Source: Ariolimax columbianus (taxonomy: Eukaryota > Mollusca > Gastropoda > Stylommatophora > Arionidae). Taken from it: a stretch of 64,000 nt of DNA. Below are positions 1 to 11,600 of this stretch, one piece after another. Location: positions 61,286,390-61,350,389 of the forward strand of contig JAVGWX010000013.1 in assembly GCA_036924085.1 (NCBI GenBank), written 5' to 3'. Numbering within the stretch: position 1 is the first letter of the stretch; every line of letters starts with the position of its first letter. The notes under the pieces are model-generated. The model searched no databases. It was not told the origin of the DNA and saw only the letters and a program-made list of their open reading frames with translations. Both the position numbers and the translations under genes were made by a program.

Positions 1-224
1 TCATCAAATTCACTCTCTTGTCCCGAGTTACCTTGGACCACTGGGAAGAAAATCAATCGAGACAATTGGAGGCAAGTCAGGATGCAGGCACTCTGGTCTT
101 ACCTATCTTGAGACTCGAGCTCACCTGAACTTGCGGGATTCAATCGCCTACCGTTTTCGTTCACCACTTTGTGAGATGAGTGCCTTACCTATTGACAACA
201 GGCCAAGACACGCACCTCAAATTC

Positions 225-418
225 CTCACAGTTCTCCCTGGAAACGGGGTGTTTTGATTGCAGCCTGACTGACGTGGTGGGGGATCGATGTGATCCGTGT
301 AGTTATAAGTGACATGCAGATAAAGCTAAGTATAGCACAACCACCTGGAGTACCCCAGTCCACCTTTATCAGTACGCTTGGGATGTGAGGAAAGCTACTG
401 TAACCCGCCACTTAACCT
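225..418 (-). mobile_element. VNTR-bearing element (family V), partial
   Basis: Family V is the commonest repeat here: a body of about 250 bp (motifs on its own forward strand GTAGCTTTCCTCACATCC, CTATGCTTGGCTTCATCTG) usually followed by a 37-38 bp minisatellite. This copy has only the body, reversed. Confidence 0.75.
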
Positions 419-424
419 TCATGA

Positions 425-700
425 TGTTTATGTAAATGTAATAAATACGTTTGTAGTGGAAACTAACAAATATGCTAATTTTCTAAAAGAACACTATCAT
501 CCGCCCTATGTGGCAATTGAAAAAATTGACTGCACACCCAAACTACACCAAGAATAGGTGAGCATTAATATTTGTGCTGTTTTTCAACATTTTCACCTAT
601 ATCTTCTTGTATCTAAGAAACTAACACACACACAACAAAATAATAACACTAAGTTCTTTATTCATTTATATCTCAACACACAACAAAATCTATATCTATA
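425..700. repeat. AT-rich MITE-like repeat (family B) fragment
   Basis: Shares GTAATAAATACGTTTGTAGT and CTAAGAAACTAACACAC stretches with copies near 31.0, 44.1, 50.6, 51.5 and 63.9 kb. It is non-coding. Ends are not defined. Confidence 0.5.
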
Positions 701-727
701 GACCAACAAATAAAGGTTATAGGCTCT

Positions 728-1072
728 CAATGGTCTCAAAGGTAAGATGTCTACCTCGAGTGCTAGAGGTCGCGGGTTCAAATCACGGTGAAGATCGTCA
801 ATTTTTTTCACGTGGATTTTCTGGTAAAAATTCCCCCGATCTCTGGGTAGTGAGATCGGGCTCCCGCTTTCAGTGTCAAGCATGCTAAAAATAACATGCA
901 GTTAGAAATCGAAAAGAGTAGGCCTAACGACCGCTGCTCAGATAAAAATTAGTTAAAAATCTACCTAAATTATTTGCATCTTCCCCCAGGTCTAGGAGGA
1001 AGTTGTAAAATACATGCTACATATAGCCAAATCATTCGACTACTTGGCAACAGACATTAACACATTTCGGAC
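728..1072 (+). mobile_element. tRNA-derived SINE, family T2 (tail type a)
   Basis: The head has an A-box-like TGGTCTCAAAGGTAAGATG and a B-box GGGTTCAAATCACGG. The core has CACGTGGATTTTCTGG and GAAAAGAGTAGGCCTAACG. The tail contains CAGGTCTAGGAGGAAG and GGCAACAGACATTAAC. Similar copies lie at 52.3, 54.8 and 61.8 kb, reversed. Confidence 0.75.
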
Positions 1073-1167
1073 CAATGACCGATTTAACGGACTCTTATTT
1101 AAACCCTAGAGGACCATTAACCGATAAATCGGATTTTGTTTTGTAGAGTCGTGATTCGGGTTTTGTG

Positions 1168-1851
1168 TTAACCTTAGGCACGCTACATAATTTATGAAAA
1201 AAATTTGACCTAATTAATTTTCTTAATTAGTCGCTGTGGTAGTCGTCTTTCAAAATTTGTAACTTTTATGTTTGTTTGTCAATAAATATGATTTTCTGGC
1301 GTGTAGATACACAATAGCATAACGAACATGTGGGTGTTATTGTTTTTGTTGCATGTTTGTTAGTTTTTGAGATTTAAAAAGATGAAGTTGAAAATTTATG
1401 AAAATCTCGGGAAAAATTTGGACTCGACCACTAGGCCTAGTCGCTCCGATAGAAAACCATGGAAACCACAACAACATATCGATACTGTGTTTACAATATC
1501 GCCACAACTGTTAGTTTCAATTCAAACGTAGTTCTTTCATTTAAACAAACAAAATAAAAAGATCTACGCGATAAAAATCTTTCTCAACAACCTACTTCCC
1601 CTTTCGCAAAAAGTCGGCTTGCTCCAAACGGCGTATACAAAATTAAAACTGTTCAAAAGCCATTTGTAATCGCACATATGATCCTTTAACCTGCAAAATA
1701 TCGTGTATATATGGAGGACGTACTCAGCAGTAAAAAATGGCTGTCAGGAGTGACTCCGTTCAAAACAAAAAAAAATTTTTTTTTCCGCACACCGTTTTTG
1801 CAGGCCGAGCTGGTTAGAAGGGATCGGACATTGGAGTGCTAAAGGTTTTAA
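1168..1851 (+). mobile_element. TTAA-flanked piggyBac-like MITE, copy A1
   Basis: About 680 bp bounded by TTAA on both sides, with ends CCTTAGGCACGC and GGAGTGCTAAAGG that form imperfect inverted repeats (consensus CCTTTAGCACTCC). No coding capacity. Internal motifs such as GAAAACCATGGAAACCAC and CTGTGTTTACAATATCG recur in five more copies. TTAA target duplication is the piggyBac signature. Confidence 0.85.
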
Positions 1852-1994
1852 CCAAACTACTTAAAAATTACAACCAGAACTAGAACAACTTCCGTTCGTG
1901 ACATTTGAGTCGAGCCACACGTGTTTTGGTACTGAATAAGTGATATATTTGCGTTTTGAAGTCGCTAAACTGTTTTGTTGATTCCTAAAAAATA

Positions 1995-2385
1995 ATGGCA
2001 ACGACCACTGCTTCTACTAGACCAAAACGATATAGTGCAGAACAAGCTATAGCTGTGTTTCAAAGCTTATTAGTTAGTGATTCTGATACAGAATTAGACG
2101 ATTCAGAGGATAGCGATTACATTGATGGTACTACTACTAGTAGACCTAGTGCTAAGAAATCAAAACGGTCTGGCTTAGGGTTAGTTGGTGGTTGCTTTCA
2201 GTCAGGGACTATCAGTGCTCCTGAATCATCAAGCAGCACGATGAGACTGATTTAGAGGATATACCAGGTACATCTAGAGTTGATGGTGATGGTGATAATG
2301 GCAATTCTGCAAGGAGAAAGGCAAATTCCATACCACAGAGGACTACTAGGCCTGGTGATGGGTGGCGTGATGCCTAAAATAATGG
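1995..2385 (+). pseudogene. piggyBac-like transposase N-terminus, frameshifted remnant
   Basis: An ATG opens RYSAEQAIAVFQSLL followed by an acidic Ser/Asp run (SDSDTELDDSEDSDYIDG), typical of piggyBac-family transposase N-termini. One frameshift near 2240 moves the frame to DETDLEDIPGTSRVDGDGD, and stops follow after GDGWRDA. The DDD catalytic core is absent. A TTAA at 2833-2836 preceded by CCTGAAAGAG may mark the right end. Assigned from composition and context, not from a full domain. Confidence 0.55.
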
Positions 2386-2915
2386 AAGTTGTGAATTTTT
2401 AAATATTTTTTATTGATTTTGGTCATTGAGGAAAATTGTACACAATTTCAACATTTTTGGAGATAAATGTATCAAATAAACAGTTTTTTGAGGGACTTTT
2501 GATACTATTCTGCAAAATTACCAGACAAATTGAAATCAACAATTCAGGCCAATGAAAAATGATGGTGAGTTACAATATTATGACATAAATTATCTACCCT
2601 TTAATAATTTTTTTTTGTACAACATAATTATTTTTTCAAATAATGAAATATCAGCAATTTACTGATATTTTCATTTTCTGTATCCATTTTCCTTTACAAT
2701 GATATATAATGAGTACTATATTTGTCTATGCTATGGTGTGTAATAGTCAGTTGTAAAAGGGATGCAGTGACATTTTGCTACAGCTGAAAATTAATTTGGT
2801 CCAAACCTAAAAAGAATCAAGTCCTGAAAGAGTTAACATGCCTGCTTGAATACCAGGATTCCAAGTACAGGCTTTCAAAGTCAACAACCAGTCAAATGTG
2901 CTGTGCTGAAAAATA
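2386..2915. other. AT-rich non-coding stretch
   Basis: Probably the decayed remainder of the piggyBac-like element up to TTAA at 2833, then 30 bases of T2 SINE tail (ATGCCTGCTTGAATACCAGG). No gene is seen. Confidence 0.4.
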
Positions 2916-3060
2916 ATGCAGCTGCAGGGTAAATTGAGTCCATTTTTTATGCTGAGAGGTAACGGTTATTACGCTTTTCAGGGGCACAGAAGAGCATTAC
3001 TCATTGTGACCTTTCAACATCAATCAAACAATCACAATCAATCAAGCACAATCAATCACA

Positions 3061-3101
3061 ACCTCTCTCTCTCTCTCTCCTTCTCCCTCCCTCTCTCTCT
3101 C
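3061..3101 (+). repeat. (CT)n microsatellite
   Basis: Runs of CTCTCT with CCTTCTCCCTCC interruption, 30 bases from the exon 20 donor; it is a purine GA tract in the BIRC6 transcript. Confidence 0.9.
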
Positions 3102-3129
3102 GTACGCACACCTAACAATGAGTACCTAC

Positions 3130-3289
3130 CTGGTCTTGTACAGAAAGATGCTGGTAGACCACAATACTTGCAGCCTGAATCACACTCAACCCATTGCTAA
3201 TGTCTACTGCAATCTGGGCACTTTCAAACACCATCTCCAAAAACTTGACCTGGGCATCTAATGGCCCGCAGCACTGATATATGGCTCCC
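3130..3289 (-). CDS. BIRC6: BIRC6 exon 20 of window
   Basis: Acceptor TGTTACAG, donor GTAGGT. It begins (R)GAIYQCCGPLDAQVKFLEMV, matching vertebrate RGAFQTGQGPLDAQVKLLEF, and ends VVYQHLSVQDQ. Phase 0 out. The next exon (vertebrate KVMSRSGSD) is not visible to the left and should lie outside the window. The exon sits between inverted MITE copies. Confidence 0.96.
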
Positions 3290-5565
3290 CTGTAACAACA
3301 CAAACAACAAAATACAATGTCTATGTTGTTCCTATTTTACTTCATGCAAAGAAATTGGAACTACCATGAAACAGTAAATCTTGCATATAATACACAGCTG
3401 ACCTTCAGCGAAGGATACAATCCTTAGAGATGAGATGTTTCGAAAGACCTTTAAACGTCACGTACAAAGATCGAGTTACAAATGAGGAAATACGAGATAG
3501 AATTACAACAGCAATAGGGCCTTTAGAAGACCTCTTGGCAACTGTCAAAAGAAGGAAACTCGCTTGGTGCGGTCACATATCGAGATCAAATGGTCTTGCA
3601 AATACGATTCTCCACAGAAAGGTACAAGGCGGACGACGAAGAGGCCGTCCTAAAAAGAGGTGGGAGGACAACATTTAAAAAATGGACCAATCTCCGACCA
3701 GAGGAGGCACAGGCAGCTGCCGCTGATAGAGAAGGGTGACGTGGTGCTGTGAGGATGTCTTCATGTGTGCCCCAACAACCTCACCGGTTATGGGATGACC
3801 TGAAATGACAATACACACTCTTCTGCATGCGGGTTTAATGATCATGCAAAATCTTCAGGCATATCACCAGGATGAAGTCCACAGTCCTTTCCAGATCTGA
3901 GTGATCGCCCCATAACTTTTCCCTCAGTGCTGCCCCCTCTGGTCGGGTCTGGCATCTTAACCTGTAGCACGCCCTTGTCCGTTCTCTTTGAACCAGATCG
4001 GCCTGCAAAAACGGTGTGCGGAAAAAAAAAAAATTTTTTTGTGAACGGAGTCACTCCTGACAGCCATTTCTTACTGCTGACTACGCCCTCCATATATACA
4101 CGATATTTTGCCGGTTAAAGTATCGTGTGTTCGATTACAAATGGCTTTTGAACAGTTTTAATTTTGTATACGCCGTTTGGAGCAAGCCGACTTTTTGCGA
4201 AAGGGGAAGTAGGTTGCTGAGAAAGATTTTTATCGCGTAGATCTGTTTATTTTGTTTGTTTAAATGAAAGAACTACGTTTGAATTGGAAACTAACAGTTG
4301 TGGCGATATTGTAAACACAGTATCGATACGTTGTTGTGGTTTCCATGGTTTTCTATCGAAGCGACTAGGCCTAGTAGTCGAGTCCAAATTTTTCCTGAGA
4401 TTTTCATAAATTTTCAACTTCATCTTTTTAAATCTCAAAAACTAACAAACATACAACAAAAACAATAACACCCACATGTTCGTTATGCTATTGTGTATCT
4501 ATCTACACACCAGAAAATCATATTTATTGACAAACAAACATAAAAGTTACAAATTTTGAAAGACGACTACCACAGCGACTAATTAAGAAAATTAATTAGG
4601 TCAAATTTTTTTCAAAAATAATGTGGAGTGCGTAAGGTTAATACTTTGTGGGCCGAGCATTCTTGAATAAAACACACAATTTTGCCTGCTAAAACTCAGG
4701 TGTGTATTATTTGTGGGATCAAGATGCTGAGCAGTGCATGAGTTTGCAGCAGTCAGCGACCCATAGCTGACTGCTAGCGCTGGGGCCAGCGAACCATAGC
4801 TGACTGCTAGCGATGGGGCCAGCGAACCATAGCTGACTGCTAGCGCTGGGGCCAGCGAACCATAGCTGACTGCTAGCGCTGGGGCCAGCGAACCATAGCT
4901 GACTGCTAGCGCTGGGGCCAGCGAACCATAGCCGACTGCTAGCGCTGGGGCCAGCGAACCATAGCTGACTGCTAGCGCTGGGGCCAGCGAACCATAGCTG
5001 ACTGCTAGCGCTGGGGCCAGCGACCCATAGCTGACTGCTAGCGCTGGGGCCAGCGACCCATAGCTGACTGCTAGCGCTGGGGCCAGCGACCCATAGCTGA
5101 CTGCTAGCGCTGGGGCCAGCGACCCATAGCTGACTGCTAGCGCTGGGGCCAGCGACCCATAGCTGACTGCTAGCGCTGGGGCCAGCGAACCATAGCTGCC
5201 TAGACCCTTCTACACCTCCACGCTGCGATCCGGATAACAGGCTGCAACAGAGCAGACTGGCCATGGAGAGGGAATCGACGAGGGAAGGCTAACGCAGTGC
5301 TCAAAAATGCCTGCTGAAGTCGGATATGTCGGACCGATAGGTGCAAATATCGCAGTCAAACTGCAAACTATAACACAACCCATTCCGTTCTCTGTACAAC
5401 ATCCTGCTACTTGCAAGTTTCTTTTCAGGGCTTGGTTGCGGAAGATTGAACAAACAAAGAACAAGTATTATACGCAGGTGGGGATGGCATGGGCTAGTGA
5501 TTAAGTGGCACGACTCACAATTCGAAGGTGCTGGGAGGGAGGGAGGCAGGGAGGGGGGGGAGAGA

Positions 5566-5621
<56 letters not shown>

Positions 5622-8600
5622 AAGAGCGAGATATGTGTGTGCGTGTGTACTCAAAAGCTTCTGTCCTTTCATCCTTTTTGTTTAGAGTCCATGTTTTAGA
5701 GCCGTATAATGCCATGGGCCAGATATGTGCAGTGATTATTCTTTTCAGAAGTTCAATATTGATATTTGTTGTTAGAAATGTTTGTTTGTTTTGCCTAAAT
5801 ATTAAAATCTCTGCACTTATTCTACAATGCCGATATTTAACCTTCGTGTTTGTTTGGCTATTACTTTTTTCTTGGCTGTGTCACTGATTTTTGTGAGTAG
5901 TTTTTTTAAATGATTTCTTTGTTCCTGCTATGATGGCTTGATAATCCTTAAATGTGATGGCACTTATTTGCTTTATATTGACCTGGAGATAGTAGACATA
6001 CATGTCTCACTCGCTTTTTTATTGTGAATGAAATTGTTATTGCCTCTCCGAGTGTTATATTCGCTGATTGGTTTTCATACTGATCTCTGAGTAGTGAGAT
6101 CAAACACCCATGTGCAGTGGTGTGCACGTTAAAAATCCCTTGGCAGTTGGAAATCGAAAAGAGTAGGCTTAACGGTCGTTGTTCGAGCAAAATTCAAGTT
6201 ACAAATCTACTCAAACAATTCTAGGGATTCTCGCCCCACAGAGAATATGTCACAAAAAGGGGAATGTGTGGCTATAACATCAGGTCTTGGTTATGTGGTT
6301 AGTGGAGCGGCATAGATGGCGCCTGATAGGCTGTGGATCTAATTTGCTCTAATTTACTATTCCACCACCACCAGTGGGAAGGAAGACTAACGACTGATCA
6401 GGCAAGATATACTGATCAGACATGTTAGTCAGGTTCAGGTAAAACATACTGGACAAGACCCTCACTTTGGCTGGAAATGGGTTGTTCTCATGGCAGCCTG
6501 GCTAACAAGGTGAGGGATCAACGTGATCCCTGTAGTAGTGAGCGACGCACAGATGAAGCCAAGCATAGCACAACCGCCTGGAGCACCCCCGGTCCACCTT
6601 AATCAGCATGCTCAGGATGTGAGGAAAGCTACAACAACCCGCCACTTAATGTCCTTTTTAGAGCGCTCAAAAGGGTAGTCCCACTCATTGTGGGCACTCA
6701 ACAACAATAATAACAACCACCACTACCAGTCCCAAATATAAGCGATCTTATTCCAGGGGCTAACAAACTAACGGTTGGTAACAGATACTGAGATTGACCT
6801 GACAAGTCACCAGCGGATTTTCCCCTGCCAAAAAATACGAAGCAAAGGAGGTCACACCTCCCCACGACGTCTAACGACACAAGTGAAGATAGACTCCTAA
6901 TCTCCAGCTACCAATCCCTGAACAGGACTTGAGCATCAGTTTAATTATTGCTCTATCCACCCTTAGCTGTTCTGACCTAGCAACCTGAAACTTCTCACCT
7001 TTCTGCTGTTAAGTTGTACACAATCTTCAACAACATTTCTTTGTATCTCTTGCCACTGCCCTCAATGGCCTTGCACTGAAGTCTGTAGAGCAGGTCACCA
7101 AAGATCTTTGTAGCTGCTGGCCCAACCTGAAGACAAGGATGCACAATATTAATTTACTTTCAAACAGGCAGGTTAGACCTACTGCCAGGTAGTTGAAGCT
7201 ATTCGGAGTATGTTATTTTTGTGATTCTACTTCCTGCCATTTACTAAGCCTGGGGGAAGATCTGACCTGACCTGATCTAACAAAATCTACCCTGACCTAA
7301 TCTACCCTAACCTTAAAAAACTGAGCTGACATGACCTGACCTAATCTAACCCAACCTAACCTAACCTGACTTAACTTAACCTAACCTAACCTAATCTAAT
7401 TTAACCTGGACTAACCTAACCTGACCTGACCTAACCCTGACCTATCCTTATCTTACATAACCTAACCTAACCTAATCTAACCTAAAAGGTAAGAAAGGTT
7501 AAAGACAAGTGTCCAACTTCATCACCTCGGGTTTCCCCATATGGCTCTGTCTCTCTCCGCAGAACAGTATCCTGCCTGCCAAGAGCATCGCACAAAGCAC
7601 GTACTCTGTAGCTCCAATGATGAATCCAGGGATCTCTGTAAAAAATTGCCTTCATGATCGTACCGTTGCAGCTTGAATTCAAACTCCGACCATCTGAACG
7701 CAGGCAACCCGCTTGACCGCTTCGCTATGGAGATCCCCGTCGTCTTCTTCTTCTTCTTCTTCGTTCGTTCTCAATCTCCCACTACCAAACCCTGAAAGGG
7801 TAAGTAGCAGAATGTAGACCAGAGAACGGAATGCGTTGTGTTGTAGTTTACAGCTTGGCTGCGATATTTGCACCTTTCGGTCCAACACATCCGACTTCAG
7901 CAAGCAGTTTTTGAGTACCGGATTAGCATTCCCTCTTCGATCCCTTCTCCATAGCCGGTCTGCCCTGCTGCAGCCTGTTATCTAGGATCACCGCGTGGAG
8001 GTGTAGAAGGGTCTTGGCAGCTATGGGTCGCTGACCACTGCAGCTCATGCGCTGCTCAGCATCTTGATCCCAGATCCCCGTCTAACCTAATCTAACCTAA
8101 ATATCTACTTTCAGCGACAAACATTATGTATAAGGTAGAAGTCACTGCTCTCTAGGTAGATCGGCCTGATGCCACTCATTGTAGTTCCTGCTGTATGTTG
8201 TTCAGACTTATCATGGCAGCCTCTCTAGTGGTTGTCCTGCGCAGTGTCTCTCTTGGCCTGCCTCTCTTTCTGGCACCACTTGGTCTCCACATTACCGCTT
8301 GGACTGGGAGTATGTCCCTAATCCTATTTGTTTGTTTGTCTTAAATTCTTTCCAGCGAATGTTCAACATTATTCTAAGACATTTATTTTCAATTACATTC
8401 AGCCCATTTCTAAGAGTTTTTTTTCCCATTTTCCAGCTTTCACATCCATTTGTTAATACTGCCTGGAAACAGGCTGTATTCAAGGCAGTCTGGCTAACAA
8501 TATGTAGATCTATGTGATCCTCGCAGTAGTGAGTACCATGCAGATGAAGCCAAGCATAGCACACCCGCTAAATCAGCATGCTCAGGGATCTGAAAAAGCT

Positions 8601-11600
8601 ACTATAACTTGTCACTTAACGTCCATTTCAGGGCGCACAAAATAGTAAACTTACTCAGTGTACATTAAACAACAACATCCAATAAGAGGATGTCTATGGT
8701 CACAGGACTGCTTTTGTCTCTCAACTTCAAATGCCTAACCAGCGATTGCATAGACTTTCTCCGTTGGTGACGGTTTAAGGCATCCTGTTACAATTCTGCA
8801 CATCTCATTTACTGCCACACCGACCTGTTTCGTGTGTGTAGATGCATTCCATACTGGTGCTGCATACTCTGCCGCTGAAAGGCATAGTGCAAGGGCTGAT
8901 GCGCAGAGTACCTTTGGGAATGCTCCCCATGCAGTGTTTGTCAGCTTGCGAATTAAATTATTTCTTTCACTGACTTTTTGCGGCTAAGGAAGAATAATGA
9001 ACTAATGTTGGTAAAAAGGACAACTGCCAAGTCCACCTACCTGATATTGCTGAGCACCTGTAGGCGGGTGGCTGGACAGGAACTTGCTAAGCAAAGGGGC
9101 AAGGTTTAGGTTCCTGAGAACAAAGGAGGCCAAAGATGTCTCAATGCCCTGCTCGTTGGTGTGTCTTTGGTTGGTGAGAAGACATAGCGACCGCAGTAGG
9201 AACACCCACGCCCTGATCATCAAGCAAGGCATCATGACACCAACCTGTGGAATAAAACGAGCAGAAGGATCAGTACATGACAGTTTCTTTGAGGCTTTTC
9301 ACAACTGAGATATGGGGTTCAACTATGATTACCGGCACACTCCATCCAGCTGATCTTTATCTTGATGACCCATTACTCAGCGTAGCTGCGGGTCCGAAAT
9401 TTATCTTCAGCAGACCCTGTCTTGGGCCATGGAAGTCCAGCGCGTGGTAAGTGCTCCTCTAGAGGCATCTCGGATACTACAGCGCACAGCAAGGGAGTCT
9501 GACCAACGCATTGGAGGTTTTCCCCACGGTCTCTTCTTACCTTGAGGGTACCAGACTGCTGTCGCTGTGCTTCATCGACCATCGTTTCGTCGCAACATGT
9601 GATCTGCCCATCTATGTTTTGCCATGTCTGCATAGATTACTACATCATTCACCAGAGACAATCGTCTTATGTCAGAATTGTGGAGAACCTGCATACGTTG
9701 GTTCCGGAGAGTGATTTCGACCAAGCGTCTCTCAAGGGAGGCCTAGGTCACTCTCATTTTGTCCTCTAGTGATTTTGTTAGTGTCCATGTCTCGGCACAG
9801 TAGTACATCGCAGGGAGTACAGTGGAATTGAAGAGGGAGGCTCGTAGGTCTTGGTCATAGCAATCATCCTTGTACTTGCGGTGCCCAGCAAGATGGCTGC
9901 TTTCTTTGTTTGCATTGACGGTTTCATATAAAACTCATGTAAATATCAACTCCATTGCGATAGGCAGGTTCTGTTCGAGGCCGGCGCACACACACACCTC
10001 CCCAGTAATAGTATATATCTGGCTACGTTCAACGGTGACAACGGCCCTAGTCTTCTGCAGTCCGTCTCTACTAATCTGTCTGTCAGGTAGCGCTAACACA
10101 AGTGACGCGCGTATACAAAGGCGCCCTACACTCACAACCAAAGATAAATTTGACTATAACAAGTTCTTTCAAAATACAACCACCTACAAGAACAAGAGGG
10201 CAAAGCTACAAATTAACTGAAGAAAAGTCCAGATTAGATTTTAGTAGGAAATATTTTTTTTTAGTCAGAGAGTAGTGAATGCTTGGAAGGCATTGCCACA
10301 GGACGTAGTGGAGGCATAGACAATTAATACATTTAAGAATAGATTGGATGCACATAGTTTTTTTTAGCAAGGAAATATAAATGAAACTGGTTGTACACAG
10401 ACTCTGCAGAGTCTTCTAAACCAGTGTAAAGACATTAAGTTAAGTTAAGATGTAAATGAGGAAAGGTAGCGAGGGAAGGAACTGATCTCATCACTTTATA
10501 ACCAAGAGGTGGCCTCGTACAATGTAGTTTCTAACACTTCTTCTGCATTCGTCATGAAAATTGTGCTGTGATTTGACCTGATACTTCTAGTTTGAAAAGA
10601 ATTCAAGGAGACTTAACACAGGTTTATAATCAACGGAAAATATTAACATTTACGACGCTGCATAAATTTTGCAAAGATTTTTGCAACTTAATTGTTCGCT
10701 ATGGTAGGTGACTTTCGAAGCTTTTAGCTTTTCTGTTTGTTGGCCAATGAAAATGATTTTCTTGTGTGTAAAGACAATGAATAAAGAAATTGTTGGTGTT
10801 TTTGTTTTTGTTGTGGTGTTTGTTAGTTTCTGAGATACAAGAAGATGAAAGTGAAAATTTTATTTTTTTTTAAAATATTTTGACTCAACCGATAGACCTA
10901 GTCGCTCCGAAAGAAATCCATGGAAAACACAACGTATCGAACCACAACGTATCGATACTGTGTTTTTAATATCGACACAACTGTTAGTTTTCAATTCAAA
11001 CGTAATTATTACATCTGAACAAACAAAATAAACAGATCTACCCAATAAAGATCATTTCCCAACAACCTACTTCATCTTTCTAAAAAAAAAAGTCAACCGG
11101 CTCCAATCCGCGTAATAAGAAGTTAAATCATTTTAAATCCATTTGTAATCTAACATACAATGCTTTTACAGGAAAAAAACCTGTGTAGATGGATGTGGTG
11201 TATTCAGCATTTAAAAATGGCCATTAGTAGGGTCTCCGTCCTTTAAAAAAAAAAATTCCCAATTTCCAATTTGTAGGCCGAAAGTGTCAAAATTAGATAT
11301 AACAAGTTTTTCTAAATTCAGGCTTCCTGTAGGAAGCAAAGTGTAATGACATCCCTCAATGTTTTTACTGGAGCAAACATGATATTCGATGACAAATTCC
11401 ATTGCTTGCATGTACTTACCTCCATTAGACTAGCCACAGCATTTTCACTCAGTGTAATTACTGGGTGTCGAGTTGGATCAAACCCTTGTGAACTGCCTGG
11501 TCCAGCTGTGGCATTTCCTGGGGCACCTGCATCGTTCTGTACCTGGTCCTCATTCAGAGTTAGCCACAGCTGCAATACGGACTCCAGACTGACTCTGCCT

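Noticed and set aside
1..224. Possible next BIRC6 exon at the left edge
   Set aside because: Minus-strand frames lack the expected sequence after LSVQDQ and no acceptor/donor pair fits.
4719..5264. A 181-codon minus-strand frame with 11-residue repeats (QLWVAGPSASS)
   Set aside because: The 33-bp minisatellite keeps the frame open; no start context, splice sites or homologs are apparent.
9870..10220. A 116-codon plus-strand frame
   Set aside because: It begins in unassigned sequence and ends in the start of a CR1 tail; there is no domain and no splice support.
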